Assembly (NCBI RefSeq): GCF_019316905.1 | Contig: NZ_CP079216.1 | Span: forward strand, 1,860,001 to 1,924,000 | Source of the DNA: Tessaracoccus palaemonis | GTDB taxonomy: Bacteria > Actinomycetota > Actinomycetes > Propionibacteriales > Propionibacteriaceae | Direction: 5' to 3' | DNA length: 64,000 nucleotides | Shown: one piece after another, positions 61,826-64,000 of the stretch | Position numbering within the stretch: the stretch's first letter is position 1 | How the letters are laid out: every line of letters starts with the position of its first letter | Position numbers and translations under genes: made by a program | Notes under the pieces: model-generated | Told to the model about the DNA's origin: nothing | Database searches by the model: none | Seen by the model: the letters and a program-made list of their open reading frames with translations, nothing else

Positions 61826-62236
61826 TCAGTTGATGATCTCGGCCCGCTGCTGGCGTAGCACCGACAGGCGATCCTCCCAGGCCTGCAGCGCCTCCGGGCT
61901 CAGCCTGGTCCAGTCCTCGACCTCGCGGACGACGCGCAGCGGCTCCCTGCTCCGGTACGAACGCGTCGGGTTCCCGGGGAACTTCCTGTCCGTGACGTTC
62001 GGGTCGTTCTCGAAGTCCCCCGTCGGCTCGACCTCGTAGACGTGCGGCGCGCCGTCGCCCAGGGCCGCGATCTCGGCCGCCAGCCCGGCGCCATCGGGCA
62101 GCGCAGTGAAGTAGATGTGGTTCATCACCACCTCCGGCCGGTAGTTGGACGCGAACCCCGCGGTCAGAAGTTCCCCGACCCGCAGCTCGGCCCTCGTGCC
62201 GTGGAAGAACGGTCCCTCGTCCAGTGCGCCTGTCAC
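61826..62236 (-). CDS. arr: Rifampin ADP-ribosyltransferase (Arr family)
   Basis: 136 residues. Arr enzymes transfer ADP-ribose from NAD+ to the C23 hydroxyl of rifamycins. The full family pattern is visible: FFHGTRAELRVGELL, NHIYFTALPDGAGLAAEIA, VYEVEPTGDFENDPNVTD, KFPGNPTRSYRSREPLRVV and the tail LRQQRAEI. Start is GTG at 62236. Many environmental actinobacteria carry chromosomal arr, so this may be intrinsic. Activity is not proven by sequence. Confidence 0.9.
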   Translation of the reverse strand: MTGALDEGPFFHGTRAELRVGELLTAGFASNYRPEVVMNHIYFTALPDGAGLAAEIAALGDGAPHVYEVEPTGDFENDPNVTDRKFPGNPTRSYRSREPLRVVREVEDWTRLSPEALQAWEDRLSVLRQQRAEIIN

Positions 62237-62411
62237 GGCCCCGACTCTACTGCCGCCGGTGCGTCGACGTCCCGATGAGGACCGTCGCCTCGCTGCGCCC
62301 GGCGCCCTTCGATGGGCTCAGGGAACCGGCCGGACAACTGGCGGTAGAGTCGCTGGCGACGCGGGGCCTCAGAGGCGAGCAGACCCACCGCCCTCACAAG
62401 GAGACGAAATC

Positions 62412-63362
62412 TTGACCTACCGGACCGTGGTGCTGAACGCCGCACTCGTGAACTACGACGGCCTGGCCGGATACGACCGGATCGCCGACGAGGTCGTCAT
62501 CTACGACGAGACCCCCGAGGAGCTGGTCCTGGAGCGGGTGGCGGGCTTCGACGTCGTCGTCACCAAGGAGATGCGGGTCAGCGGGGAGATCATCCGGCAG
62601 TTCCCGGACAGCGTGAAGATGATCTGCGAGGCGGGCACCGGATACAACAACCTCGACCTCGAGGCCGCGCGGGAGAAGGGCATCGCTGTCTGCAACATCC
62701 CCGCCTACAGCAGCGAACGCGTCGCACACACCGCGATCCTCCTGATCCTCAGCCTGGCCAGCTCGCTGCAGAAGCAGATCCGGATGCTGGCCGACGGCAA
62801 CCACGACAACTTCCACCGGCACCTGATGGTCGACCACGTCGAGGTCAACGGCAAGACGCTGGGGGTCATCGGCTACGGCAACATCGCCAGGCAGATGATC
62901 ACCGTCGCCCAGGCTCTCGGCATGCAGGTGATCGTCGCCACCCGCACCCCGCGTGAGGACGCCGACGGCGTGCACTTCACCACCCAGGAGGAGGTGTTCC
63001 GGCGCAGCGACTTCCTCTCGCTCAACTGCCCTCTGAACGAGCAGACGAGGCATCTCGTGAACGCGCACACCCTCGCGCTGATGAAGCCCTCCGCCTACGT
63101 CATCAACACCGCCCGGGGGCCCCTGATCGACGAGCAGGCGCTCATCGAGGCCATCCGCGACGGCGTCGTCGCCGGCGCCGGCCTGGATGTCCAGGAGAAC
63201 GAGCCGCTCGACGACTCCAGCCCGCTGTACTCCATGGACACCGTCATCATCACGCCGCACATGGGGTGGCGCGGCCTGGAGACGAGGCAGCGCCTCGTCC
63301 GGATGGTCGGCGACAACATCCGGGCGTTCGCCGCAGGCAGCCCCATCAACCGCGTCGCCTGA
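62412..63362 (+). CDS. D-2-hydroxyacid dehydrogenase, NAD-dependent
   Basis: 316 residues, of the lactate/glycerate dehydrogenase-type family. The nucleotide-binding motif is GKTLGVIGYGNIARQM, with EAGTGYNNLDLEAAREKGI before it. The catalytic Arg is in INTARGPLIDEQAL, the Glu in GLDVQENEP and the His in ITPHMGWRGLETRQR. Start is TTG at 62412 with AAGGAG seven bases upstream. Substrate specificity (glycerate, hydroxypyruvate or lactate) is not readable. Single gene. Confidence 0.93.
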   Translation: MTYRTVVLNAALVNYDGLAGYDRIADEVVIYDETPEELVLERVAGFDVVVTKEMRVSGEIIRQFPDSVKMICEAGTGYNNLDLEAAREKGIAVCNIPAYSSERVAHTAILLILSLASSLQKQIRMLADGNHDNFHRHLMVDHVEVNGKTLGVIGYGNIARQMITVAQALGMQVIVATRTPREDADGVHFTTQEEVFRRSDFLSLNCPLNEQTRHLVNAHTLALMKPSAYVINTARGPLIDEQALIEAIRDGVVAGAGLDVQENEPLDDSSPLYSMDTVIITPHMGWRGLETRQRLVRMVGDNIRAFAAGSPINRVA

Positions 63363-63369
63363 GCATGCA

Positions 63370-63399
63370 TGTGCGGCGTCGGGTGCCCGACGCCGCACA
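63370..63399. terminator. Hairpin terminator
   Basis: 14-bp complementarity TGTGCGGCGTCGGG / CCCGACGCCGCACA between the convergent dehydrogenase and CueP genes. The apparent 2-base loop opens to 4 or more in practice. Confidence 0.75.
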
Positions 63400-63442
63400 C
63401 CCGCATGGGATACAGGATACCCCAGCTACCACTGGGATCTGC

Positions 63443-64000
63443 TCAGATCAGGTGCAGCGTGGTGATGCAGGTCGCGTCGTCGTCGCTGCGCGTGGAGACA
63501 CTCGTGGTGGCGCTGCGCCCCGCGTAGCTTGCGGTCAGCGTCGCCTCCAGGTCACGAGGAATCCAGAGCCCGACGAAACCGTTGTCGTAGGTCGTGAGCA
63601 CGTCGTCCACGAGGACATCTCCCGAGTCGTCGGTGAGCGTGACCGAGATGTCAGCGCTGGCGAGCTCACCCGTGCAGGTCGTCAGGCTGTGGAAGTAGCA
63701 CTCGTGGGTCTCATCGAGGTAGGGCGCGACCGAGACGTATACGACGTCTCGTGGCATGGGTAGCTCCGCCTCGCGACCCTCGTCATCGGAGAGCAGCAAC
63801 GAGTCCGGCCGGATCGAGGCCATCAGATCGGTCGGGCGCTGCGCGACGGGCATGGTGTCGAGTCGCTCGATGATCGCCGCAGCGTCGAGGCCCTCGAGGT
63901 CATGGTCGGCGAGGAGCCCGTCGCCTGCCTGCTGGCTTGACGCATCCGGCGCTGACTCCGCGCAACCGCTCACTGCGAGACCGGTCACAAGCAGGGTGAG
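63443..64000 (-). CDS. CueP-family metal-binding lipoprotein, 5' end outside window
   Basis: At least 186 residues. The window starts within a signal peptide (LTLLVTGLAVSGC, lipobox cysteine). The mature part has LEGLDAAAIIERLDTMPVAQ, RPTDLMASIRPDSLLLSDDEG and the CueP motif ECYFHSLTTCTGE. The conserved C...H...C residues of CueP bind copper in the Salmonella protein. The end DDDATCITTLHLI matches the family. It is likely involved in envelope copper handling; the start codon lies beyond 64000. Confidence 0.88.
   Translation of the reverse strand, partial: LTLLVTGLAVSGCAESAPDASSQQAGDGLLADHDLEGLDAAAIIERLDTMPVAQRPTDLMASIRPDSLLLSDDEGREAELPMPRDVVYVSVAPYLDETHECYFHSLTTCTGELASADISVTLTDDSGDVLVDDVLTTYDNGFVGLWIPRDLEATLTASYAGRSATTSVSTRSDDDATCITTLHLI

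Overview
The window is a chromosomal segment of a high-GC actinobacterium. The gene order leuS-comEA-comEC-holA-rpsT-lepA-hemW-hrcA-dnaJ-rsmE, a YtrA-type GntR/ABC operon, DUF3097 and DUF4192 proteins, frequent GTG/TTG starts and a 16S-23S-5S rRNA operon without spacer tRNAs all fit this. Protein character suggests Propionibacteriaceae (Tessaracoccus-like), but that is an inference from family knowledge, not from a search. A giant 2-hydroxyacyl-CoA dehydratase/activase fusion hints at anaerobic or facultative growth. I see no insertion sequence, prophage or CRISPR array.

Layout. 1-4003: tgt (cut by the window edge), rsmE, dnaJ and hrcA, read leftwards, with a CIRCE element upstream of hrcA. 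4075-9101: a metallo-beta-lactamase-fold gene facing an L-arabinose block (inositol-phosphatase-family gene, LacI regulator, araD, araA). 9102-11890: a self-regulated YtrA-type operon (GntR, ABC ATPase, ABC permease) leading into a DUF3097 gene. 12087-18203: GH1 beta-glucosidase with a CebR-like box, then hemW, lepA, rpsT and holA. 18325-24231: an inserted block of an oxidoreductase, a TetR regulator and the 1,442-residue activase/dehydratase. 24306-29922: comEC, comEA, leuS. 30036-43060: a sugar kinase, a DUF4192 protein, membrane and cell-wall genes, a phosphate transporter, LysR/YeiH, a Na+/H+ antiporter and an ArsR-SulP operon. 43280-48925: a sugar ABC importer with a PfkB kinase, divergent from a GH4 glycosidase. 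48926-50690: a repeat-rich, gene-poor stretch holding one orphan gene. 50694-56236: the rRNA operon, read leftwards. 56497-64000: a small hypothetical gene, divergent GH36 alpha-galactosidase and GH51 arabinofuranosidase, a possibly broken hypothetical gene, an Arr-type rifampin ADP-ribosyltransferase, a D-2-hydroxyacid dehydrogenase and a CueP-family lipoprotein running off the end.

How it works together. The main theme is use of plant-derived glycans. The GH51 enzyme releases L-arabinose and GH36 releases galactose. AraA and AraD carry arabinose towards xylulose 5-phosphate, although no araB kinase is present here. Three sites sharing the 10-bp core GTGACCGTTC lie before the phosphatase-lacI unit, before araDA and in the GH36/GH51 divergent gap, 50 kb away. 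This suggests that the LacI protein of this window controls all of them. GH1 and GH4 enzymes would handle beta-glucosides.

Two non-coding patterns stand out. One is a dispersed element of about 50 bp, with six copies at four intergenic loci. The other is a 25-bp minisatellite next to a duplicated 3' tail of the GH4 gene.
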